From Ottelia alismoides (lineage: Eukaryota; Streptophyta; Magnoliopsida; Alismatales; Hydrocharitaceae), in NCBI GenBank assembly GCA_037367405.1, contig JAZKJV010002611.1:1054001-1118000 (forward strand): a stretch of 64,000 nt of DNA. The letters are read 5' to 3'. Under the pieces are notes generated by a model. The model was not told the DNA's origin and made no database searches. It saw nothing but the letters and a program-made list of their open reading frames with translations. The stretch's first letter is position 1. Each line of letters begins with the position of its first letter. Shown in pieces: positions 10,380 through 20,386 of the stretch. Made by a program: the position numbers and the translations under genes.

Positions 10380-11493
10380 TGGAATACGTGTTTCAAATTT
10401 CGTGTAAAACAACCATAACCTTTTACTACAATAGGTAAGTAGCATTAGAAAGGGCAATCATTCTAGAGTCCACTCTCATCAGAAACATCCTTCGTAGGTA
10501 GTAGAAAAATCAGAGCAACGTTAATTTTATTGAAGTCAGCATTAAAACTTGTAAATTCCTACATAACATCAACCATCTCCATCCCCACTAGGACCCATAA
10601 TTCCTGGAAGAAGACACGAAGAATCCATCCGGACCAGGAGCACCATATGCATTCAGGTTCCAAACTGCAATCTTCACCTCATTCGAAGTCACGACCTGCA
10701 CCAGGTGATTGCCATGCTGAACAAATAAGTTTGAGGCTCATTCCTAGACCATCTCCAAGATCTATCCGCATTTCTTCTCAAGAAAGCATGAAAGTTGTTT
10801 GTAATCGCCTGCCCCATTTCACGGTTACCCTCCACTCTACAACCATTTACCACGATGTAACGAATATGATTATGATGACATCTCCCGGTAGCCACTTTAT
10901 GGAAGTAAGATATGTTCGCATCACCCTCTTTAAGCAAAGTATGCTGAGATTTCTCCTTCCATTCTGCTACACATTTCTTATCTTCCTCTATGATAATTCT
11001 TTGTGCAACCGCTCTCTCACTGAGCTCCTCCCGCGAGAGATCTCTGATGTCTTCCAATCCATCGATTATGCCCAATTCTGATTCAATCTCTACATGCCAG
11101 GCCCTTCACTCTCTAAGTCCTTGAAAGCACAAATTCGTGTGCGTAAAGAGGTAATCTTCTAAGACTTGTGTAATGCTGCTGAGCCCAAGACCACAATGGA
11201 GGACCAATGGCATGAAATCAAATCTCTGAACTCTCCTCGTGCAATGAAGCTCTCTTAACTCTAAAAAAATCATGTAGTGGGGAGACAACACCAGAGTCCC
11301 ATACTAGAGGCATCAAACCTGGAAAGAGTCTTGGAGGAGGACGTCAACAAAGGAAAATCCTCGAACAGCTCCATCGAGGACAAAAAACGATAATACGAGA
11401 GTGATATCTGGAGTTTCTCCATGTGTATTTTGTGTCTAACACATCTATCACCTCAAGCTCCAAGTCATCAAGCAGATCAGCAAAATCAATATG
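10380..11493 (-). pseudogene. LINE endonuclease end, linker and RT start
   Basis: Reading down from 11490, the minus strand gives DFADLLDDLELEVIDV, then KYTWRNSRYHSRI, the end of the endonuclease. One frame, with a single stop at 11103, then covers about 11291-10689 and includes WHVEIESELGIIDGLEDIRD, HTLLKEGDANISYFHKVATG and the following R-I-x-x-I-V-V-N-G region, the plant L1 linker with its W-L-K-E-G-D-x-N-T-x-F-F-H signature. Near 10640 AYGAPGPDGFFVS is the RT opening block, and by 10530-10430 pieces of the LIPK and I-x-L-S-N-x-x-Y blocks remain. The element is 5'-complete for the endonuclease but lacks the catalytic RT core. Confidence 0.86.
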
Positions 11494-11501
11494 GTCTTGC
11501 T

Positions 11502-14246
11502 CAAGGCCTCAAATGTAGGATTTCATTTTCCTTTCGGTGAGTTCGAAAAAAGAATTTCGATAGAATTTCGGTGAAATGACCGGTAATTGGGGAAATGACT
11601 TGAAAACTTTTTTTTCAAATTTAAGATTTCTATCGTTGTTTAAACAATAATAGAGATAGAAATACAAGTTTTTTACTTATAATAAGATGTTATAATGATC
11701 AATGTCTTAACTTAAATAATGGTTTCGGTCACCATATCGATAACCGTATAGAGTGAAATTTCAGACTTCATTACATAAACTTAAATTTTTGGCATTCAGT
11801 TTTCTACCAATTCTCAAAAGAACAATACTACTTTTATTTAACAGAATGCATAGATAGTTTTAAAATTTAAATATTAAATGTCATAATAGAACATTAAAAG
11901 ATCACATGATACATCAATCACAAAATATGTTTGCGCTTACTAATACGAACCATTAAGTTACTAGTATTACATTCTTATTTGGGGTGGGGATGAGATTTAA
12001 CCAAACCATGAATTCCTTGGTGGATCCATGTACTCTATCTGATTCCTTCCTTGGTGGAAAGGATGGATCTATACCTTAGTTGAATGAATTCATTCTGGCT
12101 AAATGCATTGGGCTGCTAGATAATAAGTAATAATTTGTGTCTAAATTATGACCGCGGGTTCAATGATAATGTACCCCATGCTAATATGAATTTCTATGCT
12201 GATTAGATAGCCTCAAGATATTAGTAGGCAGAATAATTCTTTCCTTGTAAATGGCCCATGTAACAATCTCAATATTTGTTTGGCCTTTTTATTCAACATG
12301 CTTGGCATTTGCACCAATGGTCAAGAAACAATTAGAATCAAGGTTTTAAAAAACTAAAGGTGGAACGAGGCATTTTCTCATAACCGGGACGAGGCGTAGC
12401 CTCGATGCGGTCGAGGCGTAAGCCTCGGTTTATAGAGAAAACTATGCATAAAATTATAAATATATATCTGTCAATATAATAATATATTCCCTACCCAACA
12501 TATAATATTTAACTCTATAAGATATGATGAAATAATAGAGATAAGAACATTAAAATATAAGATAGAACAACATCATATCCCTTTCTACACATTTCCATCC
12601 AATCAAAAAACGAAATCGTCGTCGTTGTGAAGAATTAAACAATACATATCTATTTGAAATATTATTGTAATTAAAAGTACAAATAAATATTGTTGAAGAA
12701 ATTTATGTTATATACCTAACATATAATATATGATCATGAAAGGAACCGTGAATCCTATCCATTTTCGAACAAAACTTCGAAATATTATTGTAATAAAAAG
12801 TACGATTAAATATATGTCAAATTGTTGATATGCCTTGAATCCTAACTATCTAACCATTATTGTTGAAGAATTGTGTATGCACCCATCCTATCATACCCCA
12901 ACAAGACGGGGATGAACTTGGGGGAGGTCTAGGGGGGAGCAGGTGCGCCCCTCCTGCGGGGGTGTGGGGGCAGCACCCCCGACGAAAAATTTCAAAAGCG
13001 GTTCTACCTGTATTCGGTTATATGGATCCTTCTATTTTGGGCATGAAATTATAGTTAGATTTAAGCATAATTATAGTTAGACAACTAACAGTCAATATGA
13101 CGCATTTTGTTGAAATAGTTAGACCTAATTAATAGTAATTATGGAGTTATGGGTACGGGAGAAACATTAGATTTAGGCATTTAACTTGTATAATCATTAT
13201 CCTAAACAAGTATATATTTATAAGCTTCTCAAACCACCATGTAAACCATTAAAACCATAAAAAAAATACTTCAAAAACGTAAAAACGCCTCGGAAAATGC
13301 CTTGACCGCATCGAGGTGGAACACCTCACTGGACAAGGCTGGCGTGCATGCCTCGAGGCTACGCCGCAACCACCTGAGGCGCACGCCTCACTAGACAAGG
13401 CTGGCATGCATGCCTCGAGGCTAAAAAGGACTGCCTCTCCTCGAGGCGTACGCCTCGGTCGCCTCGAGGTGCATTTTCTAATACCACGATTAGAATAACA
13501 TTCGTTTGTTAGCATGTTAGTCATGAGATGCATAACAAACAAATATTTTTATTGCAAAGATAAGAGGATGGTTATATGAAGTTAGCAGTCAAATGGTAAA
13601 AATCATATTTGACTCTCCAAGTAGGCCTAAGAAAAGATAACAATATGGTTATATAAAGATTCTAACTATGAAGATTTTGATGTTAGCATTCAAAGATGGA
13701 AAAAATACATATTTGGCATCTCGAAATATGTTAAAAAAAGATGTGTTAAGAAAAAAATATGGTTAAATACTTACCTTGCTTGGAATTTGGAAACTTGGAT
13801 CTCTAAGACTTAAGTTGGGTTGTGAACTTGTGACTTGTGAAGTTGTGAGATGGAATGAGAACATATACATTATATTTATTAGGTTTAAAGAGGACCCTTA
13901 ATGGTCTTATTTATTAAAATGGTGGATGTAATAGTGGCCTATATTGCAATGGTGGTTGAAATAGTGACCTATAAATCTCAGTTAGTGGTCAAATAGTGCC
14001 TATGAATATCAATAAGTAGCCTAGGCATGACATATGGTGACCTAGAACAATTTCAATCGAAATGGACCAAAATGAATCGAAATTCCACAGAAATCCGAGA
14101 AATCAGTGAACAATTTCCACCGAAATGACCAAAATTCAGCCGAAATTTCGGTCGAAATCCAGGAAATTGATATTGTATACAGTTTCGATATCGGTACCGC
14201 CACGAAACCGAATTTTGGTCGAAATTCGTCGAAATTTAAGGCCATG
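11502..14246. mobile_element. Non-autonomous hAT-like element (2.7 kb) inside the LINE
   Basis: Ends are CAAGGCCTCAAAT on the left and, on the opposite strand of the right end, CATGGCCTTAAAT: 11 of 13 positions match, and both begin CA-x-GG as hAT elements do. The flanks GTCTTGCT (11494-11501) and GTCTTGGT (14247-14254) are an 8-bp target duplication with one mismatch. The LINE reading frame continues across the site. Subterminal regions on both sides are full of CGAAATTTCG-type words. There is no transposase. The other possible reading is a 9-bp perfect duplication ATGGTCTTG (11491-11499 and 14244-14252), which would favour Mutator type. Confidence 0.7.
12339..13488. mobile_element. Non-autonomous hAT-like element (1.15 kb) nested in the previous one
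   Basis: The flanks ATTAGAAT (12331-12338 and 13489-13496) are a perfect 8-bp target duplication. The element begins CAAGGTTTTAAAAAAC, and the opposite strand of its right end reads CGTGGTATTAGAAAAT, an imperfect terminal inverted repeat of hAT type. Both subterminal regions are packed with GAGGC and GCCTC words, many arranged as CGAGGCGTAGCCTCG-like palindromes, which on other hAT elements are transposase-binding sites. Inside, 12900-12985 is a G-rich stretch with GGGGGTGTGGGGGC followed by CACCCCC. No coding sequence is recognisable. Confidence 0.82.
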
Positions 14247-14254
14247 GTCTTGGT

Positions 14255-14735
14255 CCCCTCTTAAGCGAGGTCTATCTAATGAAAGTAAGGAGACACTGAA
14301 GTCACCTCCCACAAGCCAAGGTATGTCTAGGAAGGAGTCTCCAGTTGTCTTGAGGTCCACCCATAAGATCGTTCATTGAGTCTGATCACAAGGTTCGTAC
14401 ATACAAGAGAAGGCAAACTAATTTCTCAATTAATCGTGCTCCAACAGAACTGAAAGAACATGAGTTCCCCTTTATTCGGATATTAGGAAGAATATTGAGT
14501 CATTCCAAGCAAGTAGTAAACCACACGTGGAGCCAATAATGTCCAACGACCTGAATTCATTTAGAAGAACAACAACCAACGACCTCTAGAGGACATAAGT
14601 ACATGAAAAAGTTTGATTTCCTGCAGCATTACCACATCGCAACCACAATCTATTAACATAGACCCTACGGATCTTCGTTTATCTGGGTCACTCAGACCAA
14701 TCACATTCCATGTTAAGACCTTTATTAAGCAACAA
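14255..14735 (-). pseudogene. LINE endonuclease N-terminal half
   Basis: Reading down from about 14730 the minus strand encodes KVLTWNVIGLSDPDKR, then IDCGCDVVMLQEIKLF: the N-terminal S/T-W-N-V-R-G-L and L-Q-E-T-K blocks of APE-type LINE endonucleases, the latter with the metal-binding Glu. Near 14400-14260 come YEPCDQTQ and SFLDIPWLVGGDFSV, the Y-A-P and GGDFN blocks, where the usual Asn is replaced by Ser. Several stops separate them. The frame ends at the hAT insertion and resumes at 11490. Confidence 0.85.
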
Positions 14736-15130
14736 TGGTAGGTCTTGTAATTCGAACCACGCCTGTTACTACCGCAATCTTAGACTTTTGCTCAGAAATC
14801 AACACAGACCCATTTTTCATGTCTTTGAGCAATTCCAAGTCCGATAACTTTCCCCTTTACAAGTGTTCAATCCCACAGTAGAGGAGCTAGTGAAAGAAGC
14901 CAGGGCAATGGATCCAAGCTCAGTAATCAAGAGGGGTGTTGGAGGGGCTTGCTCCACATCGACCACTAGCTCTTGGACCGATCTGCTTAATATCACCAAG
15001 GTGCCAAGGTTCGACACAAGAACTTTCGTAATAAGAGCGAGATTAGCAGCAACAACCATATGAATCAAATAAAGTTCCGTCATCTCAGTCGTAGCTTCAA
15101 AATCATCCAACCCCACGAAAGGACTTTCCG
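14736..15130 (-). pseudogene. LINE sequence upstream of the endonuclease (probable)
   Basis: A 99-residue minus-strand frame (14817-15116) lies directly upstream of the endonuclease start. It has no domain that I can name. Its position fits the region between ORF1 and ORF2, or the end of ORF1, of an L1-like element. No RRM or zinc knuckle was recognised. Confidence 0.4.
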
Positions 15131-15160
15131 CAGGCCTACAATGGTCCTCTTAAACTACTG

Positions 15161-15226
15161 GCCAAGATTTTGTTACTTATTAAAATCAATGGCCAAGATT
15201 TTGTTACTTATTTAAACTGTCACCTT
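15161..15226. repeat. Short tandem duplication (about 32 bp unit)
   Basis: GGCCAAGATTTTGTTACTTA occurs twice, about 32 bases apart, near the boundary between the LINE and the next copia element. The flanking bases fit a two-copy slippage duplication. Confidence 0.7.
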
Positions 15227-15985
15227 CAGGGTTTTATCATTAAGTTTCTCATTCGATCCTTGGGAGTTGGTGTCAATCATATGCTTTCCAAAAGCATATA
15301 TCATATTTCAAATCTTGTTTCCAAAACAAGACGACCAACATTGGAATTTGGTTTACCCAATATCTCATGAGTGAGCTCATGTCTTCTGGTTCAATAGTGA
15401 ACATGTATGATTACTCTGAGAGGTTGTATTACTCATATGCACAACATCTCACCAACGTATAGACCTTAATTAGGTCATCAACCTAATAATCTGCCTAATG
15501 TACATCCTTAGACATATAGTAAATAATACATCTGTCTCCTGTTAAAGTATGTGTACCTATATGTGACAACATAAGACATAGGTCTTAGTTATCTCGATCT
15601 CACAAAGTCTACTATTTGACTTAGCTCATCCAACACCTACGAATCTCTACCCCTATGCAGAGGACCTGCATCAAAAGGTCGGTCAAATATCAGCCTTTGG
15701 AATAAGGATTGTCATCTTCTTCTCAAGCTAGAGATCCCTTCTTAATACCACTTGACGATGTGGTTGAGTCTCCAATCTAACTCTTCAGACATTCAACCCT
15801 ACACCAATCTCTATGATCCAACCTTTGGATCAACAGTTGCATGATATCAAGATGGTCGTGGTACATAACCCTATTTGTACGAATGGACCTATTATGCAAA
15901 CATGTTATTCATCATTTCAGATTATGGAATGATATACAATAACCTTTATTGCATAATGGCTCGTTGTGGGCTCACATGTCCAACA
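15165..15985 (-). repeat. 3' LTR of the second copia element (approximate end)
   Basis: Reading the minus strand from 15985, TGTTGGACATGTGAGCC follows a decayed purine tract (TAGGATAT), the arrangement of many plant copia elements with an AGTGGGAGAT-TGTTGG junction. The remaining approximately 800 bases are non-coding. The far end near 15165 is placed by the start of the neighbouring LINE, not by a visible terminus. Confidence 0.55.
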
Positions 15986-16403
15986 ATATCCTACTAGCCC
16001 AAAGATTCATTAATGGGCTAATCTCTAAACACACACTCATGTGCCAATCATAAGTTATTTAGAAAAATAGCTTGGCCAACTGACTATTCACTTTGTCCCA
16101 AGAGACTATGCCAAGTCCTTTCACAGACTTGTATATCTCCTAGTAACAGTGCTCGCATCCAATGCGAATGTTGCATCTTATGCAACCAATCAATTTTGTT
16201 AAAGTAGTCATAGTGCCTTGCATGTTGCTAGTTTTAGTCTTTGGCACCACAACTCAATAATTAGTATAACTAGTAAGAGATTTCTATTATCCTTATCGGA
16301 ATACCCTTAAGCATGGAGATCTCTACTCCTTAGACTAAGACATAATCATAAGTCTTGTAAGGTATCTGTAGGTATCAGTAGGTATCTACAAAGACTTAAG
16401 TTC

Positions 16404-17840
16404 TTAAAGATAAGACTTTGAGATCACTATCTCTAAAGCATTGTGTTCGTAAAGATGTTTATTATTACTACAAAAGAACAAAAGGAGTCTGCGGTCCTCT
16501 CGCTTGGTCAGCTCTTGGCCAATCTCTACATTCGAGCGAGTTTTACCTCTATAGTAGGACTGGTAACAATTTACCACTCCCATTGCATGGCAGACATCTG
16601 GATTTTGTATATATCTAGCATACAACGGGCTTCTTATAGTTGATGCACAAAGGGCATGTAGCTTTAGCATTTACATCCTCAACACTTTGAGGTGTTATCC
16701 CTTTATATAGGTCGGTACTATATCTTAATGGAATGACGTCTTCCTTGGAATTTTCTAATTGGAATCTTTCCAAAGTGTACCCTTCATATGACCATCCCAA
16801 TGCCCTCTTCTTTTTGCCTCTGAACAAATTCATAACTAAGATCTAAGAAGCATTCTTGAGATCTTTTATCTTAAGGGTATGCAACAATCTACCTATAAAA
16901 TACTCATTATTATCATTATATCATTTCAATTAATCCACATTTAGCACGATGAACACAATGTCACTCCACTAAGTTTCACATGGTTCATCAAGATTCTGTC
17001 TGAAATCACAACATTTATAATATCATCAAATCTGATGTTCCAACCATTGTTGTAAAAGTCGATTGACTAGACCGACGAATCGAGTCAAGAGGGTACCCAA
17101 CTCGACTAAGCCTAGTTGGGCATTAGTCGGTCAACCTGACTAATCGAGATGACTACTCAACGACTTTTACATAGAGCTTTTTATTTTCTTTATTTTTGTT
17201 TTTTAAAAGAAAACTTATTCTAATATGCTTAATGTTGTATTTAAGGTTAACTACTTCTTTCGTTTCGTTATGGTAGTATAGAAAATGTACAAATCTATGC
17301 AAATATTAAGAATATATGTATAAAAATGATTTATATATTTAAAGAAAATAAAAAAATTCAAAATCGACTAATGACCGACTAAATATGATTAGTCTCCCAA
17401 CTGTCGATTAATCCCTAGTCAGTGATCCTGCTGACTGAGTACTGACTACCGACTACTGATTCCTGTAATATTAGTTCCAACTGCAAGAAGCCTATTTAAG
17501 TCCATAGACGGAGTACTTTAGCTTGCACACCTTGCCTTCCTCAACTACAAAGTCTTAGGATTACTTCATATGAATATCCTCGTTGATGTATTTATTGAGG
17601 AATGCAATCTTGACTTCCATCTTCCAGATGTCATAGTCAAATTGTGTAGCTATAATTAGTAATATTCCGATGGGTATAAGCATGGTCACTGGAGAGTAAA
17701 TCTCACCGCAAGCGATGTATTTTATCATTGTACGAGTCGTGCTTTGAAGGCTTCTACCTTCTCATCAGGTTCCCTCTTTCTCTTAACGATCCATTTACAC
17801 CCAACAGGTTTGACTGTTATAGGTGGATCATCAAGGGTTC
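16404..17840 (-). pseudogene. Copia reverse transcriptase, split by a MITE
   Basis: Just below 17840 the minus strand reads PITVKPVGCKWIVKRKREPD and EKVEAFKARLV, the opening of copia RT. The frame is interrupted by the MITE at 17045-17473. Beyond it (17036 down to 16404) come LDEPCETYW, traces of the Y-V-D-D region as SDIVFIVLNVD, then LGWSYEGYTLERFQLENSKE, and QNPDVCHAMGVVNCYQSY, equivalent to the C-T-R-P-D-I-x-Y-A-V block. The catalytic Y-V-D-D reads L-N-V-D, so the active site is lost. RNase H would lie in 16000-16400, but only weak traces remain. Confidence 0.82.
17045..17473. mobile_element. hAT-like MITE (429 bp) in copia RT
   Basis: The flanks GTTCCAAC (17037-17044 and 17474-17481) are a perfect 8-bp target duplication, and the copia RT translation resumes across the site. 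Both subterminal regions carry repeats of GACTA, CGACT and TAGTCG in both orientations. Terminal inverted repeats are poor (CATTGTTGTAAAAGTCG against an AT-rich right end), so the exact ends rest on the duplication. There is no coding sequence. Confidence 0.75.
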
Positions 17841-18900
17841 ATACACAACGCTTGTGCATGAAGTCTACTTTAGATGTTATTGCTGACATCCATCTTTCCA
17901 CGTTACTATCCTCATAATCTCCATCACATGAAATCGGATCATTGTCAGACTTCTCTAACACATAGAATCCATACACTATAGGTGGTCTTACCACCCTCAA
18001 ACTAATTTTAAGAGGTATGTGTGTTTCATCTTTAATTATCTGTTTAGTTCTGATTTTAGGAACGCCATTATCCTCATAGGATTTGATAAGTTTCTTTACT
18101 TCATTCTTATCTTGATTCATAAGGAAGTCATCCTCTAAGAATCATATCCTTAGAGATGAAATCTTCTAAGAATCTCAAGGTCATAAAGTAAGTATTCTAT
18201 ACCATGCTTTATATACCTAATGAAGTAGCACTCTCTAATGATAGATTCCAGCTTACTTGCATCCATGTTTCTACCATGGACTAAACAACCATAAATCTTC
18301 AAGTATCTAATACTGGACTTGATTCCAAACCATGCCATATGAGAGGTTTTGGGTTCAGATTTCCTGGAATCTTATTAAGGATATATATTGCAGTCTCGAT
18401 TGCATATACCCCTGAAACTAAGAGGTAATTATGCTAAGATTCATCATTGATCACATCATGTCAGACATGATCCAATTGTATCTCAATACAACTCCATAGA
18501 GTTGAGGATTATAAGAAGTGAGATGGGAACAATATTCCTTTCTCTACAAGGTATTCTTATGACTTTATCTAATAGGTACCGGCTACATCGGTCAGAACAA
18601 ATTCTGTCCATCTTCCTTCTAACTTTGGTTCTCAATCAAATTATGAAATCTTTGAACATTTCAAGGTTTCGAATAGACAAGGAAGAAATCTTGTACTACA
18701 CATAATCATCAATTAATGTCACATATCATTAATGTTCATTATGGTATAGATGCTCTACATACACCAATATGTATGAAGTCATGAATACCACTACATCTTA
18801 CACCATTCCCATAGAAGGGTGTATTGGATATTTTACTTTGAATATAATATTCACAAGCATGTAAGTTTTGAAATTCAGGCAATCTAAAGTTATATCTCTT
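17839..18900 (-). pseudogene. Copia integrase end and integrase-RT linker
   Basis: The frame 17839-18120 carries RRVVRPPIVYGFYVL-like sequence (VVRPPIVYGFYVLEKSD) followed by DSNVERWMSAITSKVDFM, the R-x-S-x-R-x-R-x-P-x-x-Y and W-x-x-A-M-x-x-E-M linker blocks of plant copia pol. Frame 18150-18338 reads SSIRYLKIYGCLVHGRNMDA and IRECYFIRYIKHGIEYLLYD, the L-R-x-F-G-C and C-x-F-x-G-Y-x-x-x-x-K-G-Y blocks at the end of integrase. Higher up, only scattered core blocks remain. Confidence 0.82.
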
Positions 18901-20165
18901 ACTAGTCTATTGATCTCATCAACGGACTTACGTCCTAGTATTGTTGCCAGATCATTGTCAAATGATCTTCATCCTTCTTTTGATCTTGTAAGATTTAATT
19001 TCAGTATTAAAAATGTCAATGAACCATTTGTTAACATACTAATTTAATAGTCCTCTAGATGTTAGATTACTATCTGAAATATGTTCATCATAACTTTTTA
19101 TGATAGATCTATCTCAGAATGTATGTCCATTTCTAACAAGTTTAGAAATAAGCAATGAATCTATTCTAATATCAAGGTCGTAGAGACATTCTCTAAGACT
19201 AAGGGCTCTCCCACAAGAAATAAGTAGTTTATTTATCCAATGAAGATTGTTGCAACAATAGCATCAAATCCCATGTAGGATGACTATTAACCTTATGATC
19301 AAGTTTTCTAGTCTTCTAAAACGTGTGCAACCAATTGCAAGTGTTAGTAGAAGAGAGATACAATTATTGGACTTTAGTCTTGTCTAATAAGTTGATTTCG
19401 ATGATGGTATGTATATGTAGAATATGTCGATGCACTGTCAGAGTCCTTCTCTAAGGATTATAGATTGTCTGATTAGTCATACAATCAGTATATCGACTTA
19501 TTGCAGTATTGGCATTCATCCAACTCGTTGGATGTCATGGGTGGAGAAGTATAGGCAATTCTTTGACTCTCCTTCTTACATGGATCAGACTCATGCTTCC
19601 ATTGTGCTTCCTTGGACGCTTAAACAAGCATTTCTTAAGATAAAGGACATCTTAAATTAAGCATATCCTCAAGGGACTTTAATACAAGAGTATCTCAACA
19701 TTTATACTTGCTTCATCTTATTTCTACAATATGAAAATCATGAAGCCTCACGAAAGACTTAAGTTGAGATAGTATAATGATGACACTCATCATATCCATA
19801 TTAATCGTTAGCTATTAAAGACTTTGGTTCAGGCAAGTACTCAAACATTTTGAGTACATCATCTCTATGAAGCCACTATTCGGCATAATTCGATGAACCA
19901 TGACATTCATGATTAAATGTTGAGAGCGCATTTGTTTGCCAAAACATCTCCTTCGATTTTGGAAGGACCTTGACATTTATGATCATCATCAATATGATAC
20001 TTCCAAAGCACACTCGATGAGACATCAAGACTGTAGAGACATACAAACCCAATGTTGTTGTCATATTGTCTATTTAACTATCAATCCTCATTATCATGAA
20101 GAAACTTGCATATTACAACCACATACAATATGTGTTCAACTGTAAATACTACAGCCTTGATCATG
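18901..20165 (-). other. Probable decayed gag/protease part of the second copia element
   Basis: By position this should hold gag and protease of the minus-strand copia element. Translation gives only short frames between stops and I could not recognise the capsid motif, the CCHC knuckle or the D-S-G-A site. It is assigned by context only. Confidence 0.35.
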
Positions 20166-20173
20166 GATCCAAT

Positions 20174-20378
20174 CATGGAAGGCCATATCGATATGGATAT
20201 CATTTCGATATCGTATCTATACGATATATCGGTGATATATCATCGAAATATCGCTCATATCGACGCATTTTTGTGAAGGAAATGCCTGAAAAGGAGGATA
20301 TATCACCATATCAGTACTGATACCGGTCTCATCTCAATATTGATATATCGGCGATATATCGCGATATTCCCTTCCATG
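20174..20378. mobile_element. hAT-like MITE (205 bp) with ATATCG repeats
   Basis: Ends are CATGGAAGGCCATATCG and, on the opposite strand of the right end, CATGGAAGGGAATATCG, a 17-bp terminal inverted repeat with two mismatches. The flanks GATCCAAT (20166-20173 and 20379-20386) are a perfect 8-bp target duplication. Almost the whole element is made of ATATCG and CGATAT words in both orientations, so single strands could fold back extensively. No coding potential. Confidence 0.88.
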
Positions 20379-20386
20379 GATCCAAT

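Larger units (their letters stand above)
10380..15130 (-). mobile_element. L1-like LINE, split by a nested hAT-like insertion
   Basis: Two minus-strand LINE fragments, 14247-15130 and 10380-11501, read as one element once the 2.7-kb insertion between them is set aside. The first carries the start of the endonuclease and the sequence upstream of it. The second carries the end of the endonuclease, the linker and the first RT blocks. The protein frame crosses the insertion site and the site is duplicated, so the LINE was there first. Stops and frameshifts make it non-functional. Confidence 0.85.
15165..20165 (-). mobile_element. Second Ty1/copia element, strongly decayed
   Basis: Minus-strand translation gives integrase, linker and RT pieces in copia order from high to low coordinate (about 18800 down to 16400), followed by an LTR starting at 15985. 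No frame longer than about 90 residues survives. The family differs from the copia element at 3660: its LTR starts TGTTGGACATGTGAGCC. A 5' LTR was not found at the high-coordinate end. A 429-bp hAT-like MITE interrupts the RT. Confidence 0.8.
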
